DNA of 64,000 bases from Oscillospiraceae bacterium (GTDB taxonomy: Bacteria; Bacillota; Clostridia; Oscillospirales; Ruminococcaceae), in contig CAAGJI010000065.1 in assembly GCA_900770195.1 (NCBI GenBank), positions 1 through 64,000 of the forward strand, given 5' to 3'. Made by a program: the position numbers and the translations under genes. Shown piece after piece: positions 50,323 to 59,114 of the stretch (position 1 is the stretch's first letter; the number at the start of each line of letters is the position of its first letter). The notes below the pieces were generated by a model. That model was not told the origin of the DNA. It was given only the letters and a program-made list of their open reading frames with translations, and did no database searches.

Positions 50323-51792
50323 TTATGGAGTTTCTCCGTTGACAACTTCCTGTAAAATTATTTTTGCACATACAACAGCAGCCATAGATTCAACATAATC
50401 TTCAGCAGGGACATAATTTCCACCGAGGATTGTTTTTTCAAGTTCTTTTATTTTTTCAAGACCGCTTACAGCTTCATCAAGATGTTTTTCAACAAAATAA
50501 CTTCTCTGTAAAATTCCTCTTACAGCTGTTTTTATGCCTGTAGGAATATGTTTGGCATCAGGGGCAAAATTGAAATCTGCCTCTTCAAAGTCCTTTGGTG
50601 CAGAATCTTTTTTCTTTGCAATGTCAAGTGCTGCCTGTCTTGAGAAAACAAGTGCTTCAAGAAGTGAATTACTTGCAAGGCGGTTTCCGCCGTGAACACC
50701 TGTGCATGAACATTCACCGCAGGCATACATATTTTTAATTGTTGTTTCAGAGTTTCTGTCAACTTTTATTCCGCCCATAAGATAATGCTGGCAAGGGAAT
50801 ATAGGTATATAGTCCTTTGACATATCATATCCTCTTTCAAGGAGATTTTCATAAATCATAGGAAAACGGTGTTTAAGATATTCTTCACCTTTATATCTTA
50901 CGTCTATGTAGAAATTATCTGAATTTGTCGCATGACTTTCTTCCATAATAGCGTGTGAAACAACATCTCTTGGTGCAAGTTCAAGACGCTTGTCGTATTT
51001 CTGCATAAATCTTTCTTTTTTATTGTTAAGAAGATACGCACCTTCACCTCTTACAGATTCAGAAACGAGGAAACATTCTCTTGTTTTGTGGTCATTAAAA
51101 GCAGTAGGGTGGAACTGAATCCAGCTTAAATGAGAAATTTCAGCACCTATATTATGTGCAAAGGCAATTCCATCGCCTGTTGCGATAGCTGAATTTGTTG
51201 TAAATGCATAAATTCTGCCTATACCGCCTGTTGCAAGAATAAGATAGTGGCAGTGATAAGCTGTATAAACGTCATTTCTGACAACATTTATTGAAAAACC
51301 TGTTGATGTCTTTTTAAGTCCGCACATAACAGAATTATCTTTTATTGTAACATTCGGGAGTGTCTGAACTTTTTCAAGAAGTTTCTTTACAATTTCCGCA
51401 CCTGTTGCATCTGCATGGTGGAAAATTCTTCTTCTTGAATGACCTCCTTCAAGAGTTCTGTCAAGTTCGCCTGATTCATTTTTGTCGAAATCAACACCTA
51501 TTTTTATAAGGGTGTCTATTTCGTGTGCAGCCTGCTTAACAAGAATGTCGACTGTTTCAGGGTTATTTTTCTGTTTACCGGCTATGAAAGTATCTTCCTT
51601 GTGTTTTTCGGTTGTATCGTCATCTGTAGGCTTGTAAACGCCTGCAATTCCGCCTTGTGCAAGAGAAGAATTACAAAGAGTAAGATCTTTTTTTGAAAGC
51701 ACAAGAACTTTCATATCTGATGGCAAATTCATTGCACCGTAAAGACCTGCACTGCCGCTTCCGACAACAATTACATCATACTTATTTGCCAT
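50323..51792 (-). CDS. nadB: L-aspartate oxidase
   Basis: A 489-residue FAD enzyme oxidising L-aspartate to iminoaspartate, the first step of bacterial NAD synthesis. The FAD-binding GSGSAGLYGAMNLP is at the N terminus, then SLAQGGIAG, GGHSRRRIFHHADATGAE and the late GIKVDRNSETTIKNMYACGE. The ATG at 51792 follows AAGAAGG by 7 nt; an ATG at 51810 upstream is the same ribosome site's neighbour. First gene of nadB-lexA-nadC. nadA (quinolinate synthase) is not adjacent. Confidence 0.94.
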   Translation of the reverse strand: MANKYDVIVVGSGSAGLYGAMNLPSDMKVLVLSKKDLTLCNSSLAQGGIAGVYKPTDDDTTEKHKEDTFIAGKQKNNPETVDILVKQAAHEIDTLIKIGVDFDKNESGELDRTLEGGHSRRRIFHHADATGAEIVKKLLEKVQTLPNVTIKDNSVMCGLKKTSTGFSINVVRNDVYTAYHCHYLILATGGIGRIYAFTTNSAIATGDGIAFAHNIGAEISHLSWIQFHPTAFNDHKTRECFLVSESVRGEGAYLLNNKKERFMQKYDKRLELAPRDVVSHAIMEESHATNSDNFYIDVRYKGEEYLKHRFPMIYENLLERGYDMSKDYIPIFPCQHYLMGGIKVDRNSETTIKNMYACGECSCTGVHGGNRLASNSLLEALVFSRQAALDIAKKKDSAPKDFEEADFNFAPDAKHIPTGIKTAVRGILQRSYFVEKHLDEAVSGLEKIKELEKTILGGNYVPAEDYVESMAAVVCAKIILQEVVNGETP

Positions 51793-51862
51793 AATAGTAC
51801 CTTCTTTCATTGTAAGCAGCCTTATTTTTATAATGCCGCCTTAATTTTAAATTACAAATGCT

Positions 51863-51891
51863 ATTATATCACAAAATTTTCTCTTTTTCAA
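51863..51891 (-). promoter_or_regulatory. Promoter of nadB-lexA-nadC
   Basis: Minus strand TTGAAA (51886-51891), 17 nt, TATAAT (51863-51868). Confidence 0.75.
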
Positions 51892-51941
51892 TACTTTACA
51901 TATTATTTACAATAAAAATTTATTTTAATAACTCCAAATCA

Positions 51942-51988
51942 GTAATGAGGAGTGAGGAATTAAAGTGTCGCCGGTGGCGACAAATTTT
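51942..51988. repeat. Short copy of the dispersed repeat
   Basis: AATGAGGAGTGAGGAATTAAAG followed by GTCGCC-GGT-GGCGAC. It consists of just the AT-rich word and the single hairpin, perhaps the minimal form. Lies in the nadB/queH gap. Confidence 0.7.
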
Positions 51989-52001
51989 ATAAATCTCTCT
52001 T

Positions 52002-52643
52002 CTATTCAACTTTTACAACAGGCGGAATGTCATTTCGTTTACTGAAAGCACAACCGCAATAATTCTGTCTGTACAGATTATATTGATGCGATAATTCTAT
52101 TGAACGAATATAACCGCCTTTTTTCTTGAAGTCAGAAAACAGATATGGAATATCATATTTTGCAGCCATTCTGTCTCCACATTCATTCAAAAACTGTGCA
52201 TCTTTCATAGGACTTATTGAAAGTGTTGTTGTAAAGAAATCCGCATCATACAAAACTGCTTTTTCAGCTGTTTTTTCTATTCTGTGAGAAAGACAAATTT
52301 TGCATCTTTCGCCTCTTTCAGGGTCTTTTTCGTGACCTTTTACAAGTTCATAAAATTCATTTTCATCATATTCAGCAGGCACAAAAGATATTTCATTTTT
52401 ATGAGGCATTTCTCTGACAAGTCTTTCAAGTTCCTCAAGTCTGAATTTATATTCCGATTCAGGACTTATATTAGGGTTGTAGTAGTATATCATTATATTG
52501 AAATATTCCGAAAGATATTCCAGAACATAGCTTGAACAGGGTGCACAGCAGCAATGAAGAAAAAGCAGGGGAGTTCTGTATGAATTTGCTGCTTTTTCAA
52601 GTTCTTTGTCAAGAATAATCTGATAATTTATTTTCTGAACCAT
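52002..52643 (-). CDS. queH: Epoxyqueuosine reductase QueH
   Basis: A 213-residue cytoplasmic Fe-S enzyme for the last step of queuosine synthesis in tRNA. The motif LHCCCAPCSSYVLEYL holds the Cys pair and YYNPNISPESEYKFR is the typical loop. RCKICLSHRIEKTA and NYCGCAFSKR supply further Cys ligands. It is the non-homologous replacement for QueG. It lies 2 nt after the ricT stop, as the last gene of the rsuA-rnhA-holB-ricT-queH run. Confidence 0.9.
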   Translation of the reverse strand: MVQKINYQIILDKELEKAANSYRTPLLFLHCCCAPCSSYVLEYLSEYFNIMIYYYNPNISPESEYKFRLEELERLVREMPHKNEISFVPAEYDENEFYELVKGHEKDPERGERCKICLSHRIEKTAEKAVLYDADFFTTTLSISPMKDAQFLNECGDRMAAKYDIPYLFSDFKKKGGYIRSIELSHQYNLYRQNYCGCAFSKRNDIPPVVKVE

Positions 52644-52645
52644 TT

Positions 52646-53509
52646 TTATTTATCCTCAAGACCTTTAAGTGCATTTATTTCAGATTTATCCACTTTGATA
52701 TAACCGTCTTTTATAAGTTTTACATCATCTTTGTTTACTGTAACAGGAACATCTGAACCATCAGGCAAAATGCGAAGATTTCCCGAAAGAATATTTACTT
52801 CAATAACTTTTCCTCTGCCTGATTCAGTCTGAACAACCGCACCGACTTTAGGTGTTATTTTGAGGAGTTCATCATAAACATTCTGTTCATATTTAAGACA
52901 GCACATAAGTCTGCCGCAGGCACCTGAAATTTTTCCGGGATTAAGCGAAAGTCCCTGTTCTTTTGCCATTTTTATAGACACAGGCTGAAAGTCCCTCAGA
53001 CAGCTTTTACAGCAAAATTCTCTTCCGCATACACCTATACCTCCAAGTACCTTTGCCTCATCTCTTACGCCTATCTGACGCAATTCTATACGTGTTTTAA
53101 AAACAGATGCAAGATCTTTTACAAGTTCTCTGAAATCGACTCTGTTTTCAGCTGTAAAATAGAAAAGAAGTTTTTTATTGTCGAAAGTTGTTTCAACATC
53201 AACAAGTTTCATTTTAAGACCTCTTACTTCTATTCTTGACTGACAGTAAGCTAAAGCAGTTTTTTCCTTTTCTCTGTTGCTTTCTTCCTTTTCAAAATCT
53301 TCTTTTGTTGCCGACCTTATTATTGTTTTAAGTTCAGCAGGAACATCTTTATTTTTTAAAAGTCTGTTATCAAGAACAACTTCACCGCATTCAACGCCTT
53401 TTGCTGTTTCAACAATAACTTTTTCACCAACGGAATATTTTTTTTCTTCCGGTGAAAAATAATATATTTTAGTATTTTTACGAAATCTTACGCCGATTAT
53501 TTCAATCAT
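52646..53509 (-). CDS. ricT: PSP1-domain protein RicT/YaaT
   Basis: A 287-residue protein with a PSP1 domain. Conserved blocks are VIVETAKGVECGEVV, GRLMCCLKYEQNVYDELL and the Cys cluster GVCGREFCCKSCL with CGRLMCC. In B. subtilis the RicAFT complex carries Fe-S clusters and stimulates RNase Y processing and sporulation phosphorelay. The gene follows holB (19 nt), the same order as in Bacillus. Here ricA and ricF are not adjacent. Confidence 0.88.
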   Translation of the reverse strand: MIEIIGVRFRKNTKIYYFSPEEKKYSVGEKVIVETAKGVECGEVVLDNRLLKNKDVPAELKTIIRSATKEDFEKEESNREKEKTALAYCQSRIEVRGLKMKLVDVETTFDNKKLLFYFTAENRVDFRELVKDLASVFKTRIELRQIGVRDEAKVLGGIGVCGREFCCKSCLRDFQPVSIKMAKEQGLSLNPGKISGACGRLMCCLKYEQNVYDELLKITPKVGAVVQTESGRGKVIEVNILSGNLRILPDGSDVPVTVNKDDVKLIKDGYIKVDKSEINALKGLEDK

Positions 53510-53528
53510 TTTTTTCTCCTGATTTTAT

Positions 53529-54539
53529 TTAGTTTTCACAAGTTATATCCGCACACATTGCTGATATAACAAAATCTGCTCGTATATTTGCCCTTAAAGC
53601 GTTCGCAGCATCATTTCCTGCCTTGTATATCTGTTCGATTTTTCCCGGCATTATGTTATCTGCCACATATTTGGCGGTTTTTCTGCTTAGTCCCATTTGT
53701 GTTTCAAGTTTTCCGCAAGATTGCAAAACAGCACTATCTCTTGCTGTTTCAACAATTGCTTCAATACATTCAGTGGCTTTTTTTCTGTCTTTGCAAAAAG
53801 GCGAAAGCGAAAGCAGCATTTGATAGGATTTTTCAGTTTTTATGCTTTTGAAAAAACTGTCTATAAGACCGATTTTTTCTTTTTCAAAAGGGTCATTTAT
53901 GTAGTCAAAGCATTTTCCAATATTTCCTCCGCATATTTCAACTGATTCTTTTATTTTTTCATAATCTTCCACTGTTTCAGAAAGTATTTTTTCTGTTTCT
54001 TCTTCAGTGCATCTTGAAACAGGCAGGGATATTATTCTTGAAAGAATTGTCTGCAAAAAAATATCCTTATTCGGTGCTGTAAATATTATATATCCGTATT
54101 CGGGGGGTTCTTCAAGAATTTTAAGCAGCATATTCTGAACCTGATTCCAGCTTCCGACATTTGTACAATCGGGAAAAATAAGTATTTTACTTCTGCCTTC
54201 GCTTGGATATTCATAAAGTTTTGAACGCATATCACGGACCGTTCCTTCTTTTGGTTCAAAAGCTTCACCAACTGTAAAAGCCCCAAGTTTGCCTGTCTTG
54301 GCTGCTGTAAAGACGTCAGGGTGCATATTCTTTTTTACTGTTAAACAAGCCTTACATTTTCCGCAAGGTCTTAAACCCTCTTCTGCCGTGCATAGAAGCA
54401 TTGCTGCATAGTCGTTTGCAAGATGTTTTTTGCCCGTTCCCCTTTCGCCATACAAAAGAACACCATGTGCAGGTCTGTCGTTTTTTGTCATATTTCTAAG
54501 TATGTTCCACGCATACCTGTTTCCGCTGTTTTCAAGCAT
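53529..54539 (-). CDS. holB: DNA polymerase III delta' subunit
   Basis: A 336-residue clamp-loader subunit. A P-loop-like GERGTGKK and a zinc-binding LRPCGKCKACLTVKKNMHPD (three spaced Cys) mark the N-terminal AAA+ domain. The sensor region KILEEPPEYGYIIFTA is typical. It assembles with tau/gamma and delta to load DnaN. The ATG at 54539 follows GAAAGGAC; the longer frame from 54644 would overlap rnhA and has no family match. Confidence 0.9.
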   Translation of the reverse strand: MLENSGNRYAWNILRNMTKNDRPAHGVLLYGERGTGKKHLANDYAAMLLCTAEEGLRPCGKCKACLTVKKNMHPDVFTAAKTGKLGAFTVGEAFEPKEGTVRDMRSKLYEYPSEGRSKILIFPDCTNVGSWNQVQNMLLKILEEPPEYGYIIFTAPNKDIFLQTILSRIISLPVSRCTEEETEKILSETVEDYEKIKESVEICGGNIGKCFDYINDPFEKEKIGLIDSFFKSIKTEKSYQMLLSLSPFCKDRKKATECIEAIVETARDSAVLQSCGKLETQMGLSRKTAKYVADNIMPGKIEQIYKAGNDAANALRANIRADFVISAMCADITCEN

Positions 54540-54594
54540 TTTACAAGTGTCCTTTCTTTTAAAATTAGGAATTAGAAATTGCTCTGTGATATAA

Positions 54595-55032
54595 TTACTG
54601 ATATTTATGGCAGGCTTCAACTGCCAATGCATCGCATCTTTCATTTTCAGGGTGTCCTGCGTGCCCTTTTACCCAGTTGAAAGTAACCTTGTGTATTTCA
54701 AGCAGGGGAAGGAGTTTTTTCCATAAATCAACATTCAAAGCAGGTTTTTTATCTGATTTTACCCAGCCTTTTTTCTGCCATGAATAAACCCAGCCTTTTG
54801 TTATGCTGTCAACTACATATTTGCTGTCGGTTGTTACCAGAACTTCACATGGTTCTTTAAGTGCTGAAAGTCCTGTTATAACTCCCATAAGTTCCATTCT
54901 GTTATTGGTGGTTTCAGGTTCACCGCCTGAAAATTCCTTTTCAGTATCTTTATATCTTAAAATGACACCATATCCGCCAGGGCCGGGATTTCCGCTGCAA
55001 GCACCATCTGAAAATAAAAAAACTTTTTTCAT
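54595..55032 (-). CDS. rnhA: Ribonuclease HI
   Basis: A 145-residue nuclease that degrades RNA in RNA-DNA hybrids. The catalytic acidic residues are seen in FSDGACSGNPGPGGYG, TTNNRMELMGVIT, VTTDSKYVVDSI and the C-terminal GHAGHPENERCDALAVE. Starts with ATG 6 nt from the rsuA stop. Second gene of the operon. Confidence 0.93.
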   Translation of the reverse strand: MKKVFLFSDGACSGNPGPGGYGVILRYKDTEKEFSGGEPETTNNRMELMGVITGLSALKEPCEVLVTTDSKYVVDSITKGWVYSWQKKGWVKSDKKPALNVDLWKKLLPLLEIHKVTFNWVKGHAGHPENERCDALAVEACHKYQ

Positions 55033-55038
55033 CTGATT

Positions 55039-55662
55039 CTATAATATCTCCTTGTATTCTTCGGGAATGATTTTTTCCATATCTGACAGGAAAAGTTCCT
55101 TGTAGTATCCCTCTTTTAATGTGCTGTCGAGTTTTATTCTGCCCATTTCAATACGCTTTAAAAAAACAACGTGACATTTGACGGATTTCAGCATTCTTTT
55201 TACCTGATGATTTTTTCCCTCTGTTATGGTTATATATCCAAGCACAACGGGGCATTTCGGATTTTTCATATATCCTGCACGTTCATTTTCGCAAAGCATA
55301 TTTTCTCTGTTTTCAAGAATATCTGTTTCGCAAACCTCTATTTTTGCGGGTTTTGTCAAAACGCTGCTGCCTTTTAAATATATTCCGTTTTCAACTGTTT
55401 CAATTTTTTCGCTGTCAAGTGTTCCAAGTGCCATAAAATAATATTTTTTCGGAACGTGATATTTCGGTTCAGCAAGAAAATGAGTGAGTTTTCCGTTGTT
55501 TGTGATAATTAAAAGACCTTTTGTGTCTTTGTCAAGTCTGCCTATAGGGTGGAAATCTTTTTTCATCTGCAAGGGAAAATAATCCATAACAGACATAAAA
55601 TTTTCATCACGCTTTGCGGTAACGCAGCCGGAAGGCTTGTTAAACATATAATATTTATACAT
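55039..55662 (-). CDS. RNA pseudouridine synthase, RsuA family without S4 domain
   Basis: A 207-residue enzyme. It begins MYKYYMFNKPSGCVTAKRD, that is, directly in the catalytic domain, and carries GRLDKDTKGLLIITNNG with the catalytic Asp and EGKNHQVKRMLKSV. The N-terminal S4 domain of typical RsuA proteins is missing. It should isomerise a uridine in rRNA. It heads the rsuA-rnhA-holB-ricT-queH run and comes after a terminator for the UDP-sugar pyrophosphorylase gene. Confidence 0.85.
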   Translation of the reverse strand: MYKYYMFNKPSGCVTAKRDENFMSVMDYFPLQMKKDFHPIGRLDKDTKGLLIITNNGKLTHFLAEPKYHVPKKYYFMALGTLDSEKIETVENGIYLKGSSVLTKPAKIEVCETDILENRENMLCENERAGYMKNPKCPVVLGYITITEGKNHQVKRMLKSVKCHVVFLKRIEMGRIKLDSTLKEGYYKELFLSDMEKIIPEEYKEIL

Positions 55663-55673
55663 AATTAGAATTT

Positions 55674-55706
55674 AAAAAGGGGGCTGTACAAAACATCCCC
55701 CTTTGA
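55674..55706 (-). terminator. Terminator of the UDP-sugar pyrophosphorylase gene
   Basis: AAAGGGGG (55676-55683) and CCCCCTTT (55697-55704) with a 13-nt loop, T-rich after the stem on the minus strand. Confidence 0.7.
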
Positions 55707-55716
55707 ATACAAAATC

Positions 55717-56934
55717 TTAAAGTTCAATACCATTTTCGAGGAGAAGTTCTCTTGCTGTATCGACTGAATCAACGCCTGTTTTATTTTTGACAGGTGCAAA
55801 TTCTTTATTTCTTTCTACTTCATAAACAAGACAGCTGTCCTGATTTTTTACCATATCAAGCACAAGTGTTTCATACTTATATGCATTCGGTTCTTCAGGC
55901 GATATTTTTTCACCATTTTCATTTATATAAGGTATTTTTTTGAAAGCTTCGTGGAGAGGCATTTCATATCTAAGACCATCATTTAATGAATCTATTTTGA
56001 AAATATAATTTAAAATAACACCGTATTTATAGGCAAGTCCGCCATCTTCTCTTTTTTGTTCACGCATTTCAGGTGTCATTTCATAATATTCAACAATAGA
56101 AGGTTTGCCGTCTTCAAGGCACATAACTCCGACTCTTTCATCAGGGTTCGACTTTGAAACAACTTTCGCACCTGATTTTTTGCCTGATGTTATAACCGCA
56201 CCGATAAAACAAGGGTCAGCGATTTTCTGTAAAACATTGTCAACCGCAAAAACATTAAGCCATTCAATTTTTAAGTTGTCAAGAAAACTTAAAGTGCCTG
56301 CTTTTACCATTGAAGAATACCATCCGCCGTTTCCGTTAGGTGCTGTTGAAATTTCACCCTTTGATGAAAGCATAAATTTGCCGTTTGTGTCTATTGTCGG
56401 AAGCTGATCCTGAACGAAAAATTCGATGTTGTCACGGCTGTAGCCAAAATAATCGTGTTCCTTGAAAAAAGCCTTTGTATCAGCATCATTCTGTTTGCTT
56501 GTCATAATGAAAAGCGGTATCCATGCACCTGCTTCCCTGACAACTTTAAGGATATTGTTTATAAGGCATTCAAATATATAAAGGGTCTTTTTAATTCCCA
56601 TATTGAACATACCCTTAGGCTTGTTGAAACCGAGTCTGCTGCCCTGACCGCCTGCAAGCAAAACTGCACCTACTCTGCCTTCCTGAATTGCTGCAATACC
56701 TACTTTTCTGTAATATGACTCATTTTCTTTTATGTCATTTGTTTCAACAGCGTCAATAGGAGAGAAAGTTCCTCTTTCTTCCATTGCAGATTTATGATTT
56801 AAAATGGAAAAATCGAGATCTTCAAGCTGTTTCCATAATTTTTCTTTTTCTTCTTCAGATAATTCATTTTCATATTTCAAAAGATGTGACTGACCATATT
56901 TATCTAATTTTTCTTTAATTTCTGTTTTGTTCAT
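55717..56934 (-). CDS. UTP-dependent sugar-phosphate pyrophosphorylase (UDPGP family)
   Basis: A 405-residue cytoplasmic nucleotidyltransferase. Nucleotide-binding LLAGGQGSRLGFNKPKGMFN matches the eukaryotic-type UDPGP family (UDP-GlcNAc or UDP-glucose/galactose pyrophosphorylase), not bacterial GalU. Further conserved: FVQDQLPTID, PNGNGGWYSSMV and WLNVFAVDNVL. It makes UDP-sugars from sugar-1-phosphate and UTP, feeding wall or polysaccharide synthesis. The substrate is not determinable. Own promoter (57015-57043). Confidence 0.85.
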   Translation of the reverse strand: MNKTEIKEKLDKYGQSHLLKYENELSEEEKEKLWKQLEDLDFSILNHKSAMEERGTFSPIDAVETNDIKENESYYRKVGIAAIQEGRVGAVLLAGGQGSRLGFNKPKGMFNMGIKKTLYIFECLINNILKVVREAGAWIPLFIMTSKQNDADTKAFFKEHDYFGYSRDNIEFFVQDQLPTIDTNGKFMLSSKGEISTAPNGNGGWYSSMVKAGTLSFLDNLKIEWLNVFAVDNVLQKIADPCFIGAVITSGKKSGAKVVSKSNPDERVGVMCLEDGKPSIVEYYEMTPEMREQKREDGGLAYKYGVILNYIFKIDSLNDGLRYEMPLHEAFKKIPYINENGEKISPEEPNAYKYETLVLDMVKNQDSCLVYEVERNKEFAPVKNKTGVDSVDTARELLLENGIEL

Positions 56935-57014
56935 TTTTAATGTAACCTCTTTGACTTAATTAGTTTCCCTTGAATTTTCTTGTTTTCTTTAACATTATAC
57001 AAGTATACGTCTTA

Positions 57015-57043
57015 ATTATAACATAAAAAAAATGTTATGTCAA
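57015..57043 (-). promoter_or_regulatory. Perfect sigma70 promoter of the UDPGP gene
   Basis: Minus strand TTGACA (57038-57043), 17 nt, TATAAT (57015-57020). The spacer contains the inverted repeat ATAACAT / ATGTTAT. Confidence 0.8.
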
Positions 57044-57083
57044 CGTATTTTTTGAATAAAAACGAACATATTTTGCATAAGAT

Positions 57084-57139
57084 AAAATGAGTTTTCAACA
57101 AATCAACATATTAAAGTTTAAATGTTGAAAACTCATTTT
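57084..57139 (-). terminator. Long perfect inverted repeat after the phosphoesterase gene
   Basis: AAAATGAGTTTTCAACA (57084-57100) and TGTTGAAAACTCATTTT (57123-57139): 17 bp perfect, 22-nt loop. It begins 3 nt past the stop codon on the minus strand and ends in TTTTAT. Confidence 0.7.
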
Positions 57140-57141
57140 GT

Positions 57142-57891
57142 TCAGCTTTTTTCAAGAATTATTTCAACAATTTCCGACGGATTGAAAAGCCTGAATTTTC
57201 CAATGCCTGCTGAAACTATCATATGTGTTTTTTCTTTTTTATATTCACCAAGGGAATATTTTGGAAAAAATTTCCTTTCGGGCGAAAGAAGTCCGCCGAC
57301 AAAAGGAAGTCTTATAATTCCACCATGCACATGTCCGCTTACAACAACATCTGCACCCCATTTACAATATGTTTCAAAACAGTTCGGGTTATGTGCAATT
57401 ACAAGATTGAACCCCTTTTTTAAATCTCCCGCATCTGTTTTGAGTTGCTTTATTGTGTAGTCTTTGAGGTTTTTATACGAGTCGTTTTCATCTTTATAAA
57501 TATCATACTTCAAAACAAGTCCTGTTATGTGAAGATTTTCATCTGTTGAAACAGTTTCATTTTCAAGATATGAAACGTTGTATTTTTTCAGTATTTTTCT
57601 GTAAATTTCGAGTCCTTCCGGATATATGCTGAGTTCGTGATTTCCCGGTGCTGCATATACTTTTGCAATTTCAGACGCTTTTTTGCATACAGTTTCAAGA
57701 TTTGAAAAATCAGTTGTTTTTCTTGAAATCATATCGCCTGCAAAAATTATAAAATCAGGTTTTATTTCACGTAAAATATCAAATATTTTACAGTTGTTTT
57801 CTATTTTTTTATTGTGCAAATCGGATATGACCGCGAATTTTACGTTTGGATAATTTTTTTCTTTTAATATGTAAGTTCTTTTTTTGAACAT
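57142..57891 (-). CDS. Metallophosphoesterase, YkuE-like
   Basis: A 249-residue calcineurin-type phosphoesterase. Metal-binding motifs are in order: AVISDLHNK, IIFAGDMIS, APGNHELS and VVSGHVHGGI. Family members act on phosphodiesters, often near the cell envelope. ATG at 57891 with GAGG 6 nt upstream; the stop of the lipoprotein gene is at 57893-57895, so the two overlap or abut and are likely coupled. Substrate unknown. Confidence 0.85.
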   Translation of the reverse strand: MFKKRTYILKEKNYPNVKFAVISDLHNKKIENNCKIFDILREIKPDFIIFAGDMISRKTTDFSNLETVCKKASEIAKVYAAPGNHELSIYPEGLEIYRKILKKYNVSYLENETVSTDENLHITGLVLKYDIYKDENDSYKNLKDYTIKQLKTDAGDLKKGFNLVIAHNPNCFETYCKWGADVVVSGHVHGGIIRLPFVGGLLSPERKFFPKYSLGEYKKEKTHMIVSAGIGKFRLFNPSEIVEIILEKS

Positions 57892-57892
57892 A

Positions 57893-58705
57893 TCAATCCT
57901 CATTTTTTATAAAAACAGTTTCTTTTTCCATATCATCTTTTTCGTTTTGATTTTTGAATAATTCGTTTGCATTTTTCATTATTTCCTGAATTTTTTCATC
58001 AAAATTTTCAGCTGAAAAAACTGTATTCATAAGAATAGTATCTTCTTTGTAGATTGAAATTGAAGATATTTCTTCACCTGAAAAAGTATATACGGCAAAA
58101 ATATCTTTTTCCGAACTGCTCCAGGAAGTAAAATTATCATAAAAACTTTTGTTATCAATCAGGCATACAATGTTTTTTGTGTTATTTTTTTCAAATTCTC
58201 CCTTTATTTCGGTTATTTCATCACAACAGTCATAAAGCGAATCGCACTGGGAATATATATCTTCAACAGATGGAATATTGTCTGTTGCACACATTTCCTC
58301 GCCGTAGCTGTTTGTGTAGTTAAAATAAGAAGTCTGGTACATATCATAACCGTCTGAATCAGAATAAACATAGTCATAATCGCTGTTTTCTGAATAATCA
58401 AAATAAATTTCAACAAAATAATCAGAGGATTCCTGTGTGTTGAAACTTTCAACATTCATTTCAAGAGGATTACTTTTTTTTGATATGTATGAAAAAGCGG
58501 TTTTTTCTTTGAGAGAATCTTTTGTTTCATTTGTTTTTGAAAGAATCATTTCGGATAAAACAAAATTTTCTGTTGCGGTTTCAGTTGATGCCTCTGTTTT
58601 TTCAGTTGCGTCCGCTGTTTCAGTTTTTCCCTTTTCGCCATTACAGCCTGACAGCATAAGAGCAGAAAACAGAAGGGAAGTAAAAATTATCTTTACATTT
58701 TTCAT
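57893..58705 (-). CDS. Putative lipoprotein, acidic
   Basis: A 270-residue exported lipoprotein. A signal peptide ends in a lipobox (LMLSGC, Cys about residue 21), followed by a Glu/Thr-rich spacer with ETATEN. The rest (about 50-270) is Asp/Ser/Tyr-rich with YFDYSENSDYDYVYSDSD and no recognised domain. First of a two-gene unit with the metallophosphoesterase. Its leader contains a terminator-like hairpin (58743-58768), so expression may be attenuated. Confidence 0.6.
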   Translation of the reverse strand: MKNVKIIFTSLLFSALMLSGCNGEKGKTETADATEKTEASTETATENFVLSEMILSKTNETKDSLKEKTAFSYISKKSNPLEMNVESFNTQESSDYFVEIYFDYSENSDYDYVYSDSDGYDMYQTSYFNYTNSYGEEMCATDNIPSVEDIYSQCDSLYDCCDEITEIKGEFEKNNTKNIVCLIDNKSFYDNFTSWSSSEKDIFAVYTFSGEEISSISIYKEDTILMNTVFSAENFDEKIQEIMKNANELFKNQNEKDDMEKETVFIKNED

Positions 58706-58730
58706 TTTAATATTTTCCTTTATTGCCTTT

Positions 58731-58815
58731 AATTAAAAATAAAGCCGCTGACTTTTACGACAGCGGCTCCTTACATATATAAGAGAAAGAGGTTTAAAAA
58801 ATTGAAAAAGATTAC
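58731..58815 (-). ncRNA. Candidate small RNA or attenuator in the lipoprotein leader
   Basis: Promoter at 58822-58850 (minus) starts RNA near 58815. It contains AAACCTCTTTCTC, then a hairpin AGCCGCTG / CAGCGGCT (58743-58750 with 58761-58768) followed by a T-rich tract, an intrinsic terminator about 37 nt before the lipoprotein ATG. The CCTCTTTC tract and the TATAATATTATTGT start region are shared with the candidate at 28612-28760. It is either an independent sRNA or a leader attenuator. Confidence 0.5.
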
Positions 58816-58821
58816 AATAAT

Positions 58822-58850
58822 ATTATATCATAGTCAAGATTAAAATGCAA
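58822..58850 (-). promoter_or_regulatory. Promoter of the candidate small RNA/lipoprotein leader
   Basis: Minus strand TTGCAT (58845-58850), 17 nt, TATAAT (58822-58827). The spacer is unusually rich in A/T. Confidence 0.65.
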
Positions 58851-59114
58851 GTGTTTTTTTTAGAAACAACCCCTATTTTTGTTTGTTTGGCAATTTTTGT
58901 ATAAATACACAAAATATAAGTGAATATAAACATAGTATTTATAGAGAATGCAACATAAAAACCACATTTTAAAAAGGCGTCGCTTTATTTAATATGACTT
59001 TAAATAATGAATTTTATTTAAATTAATTTAAATAAAATTTTTATGCAGAAAAAATGCAAAATGAAAAGGACTGCAAAGCAGCCCCAGTCATCTTTAAAAG
59101 CGTGTTATATAATT

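Noticed and set aside
54563..54590. Another copy of the dispersed repeat (AATTAGGAATTAGAAATTG)
   Set aside because: Only one A/T-rich word is present, without hairpin modules; too short to call.
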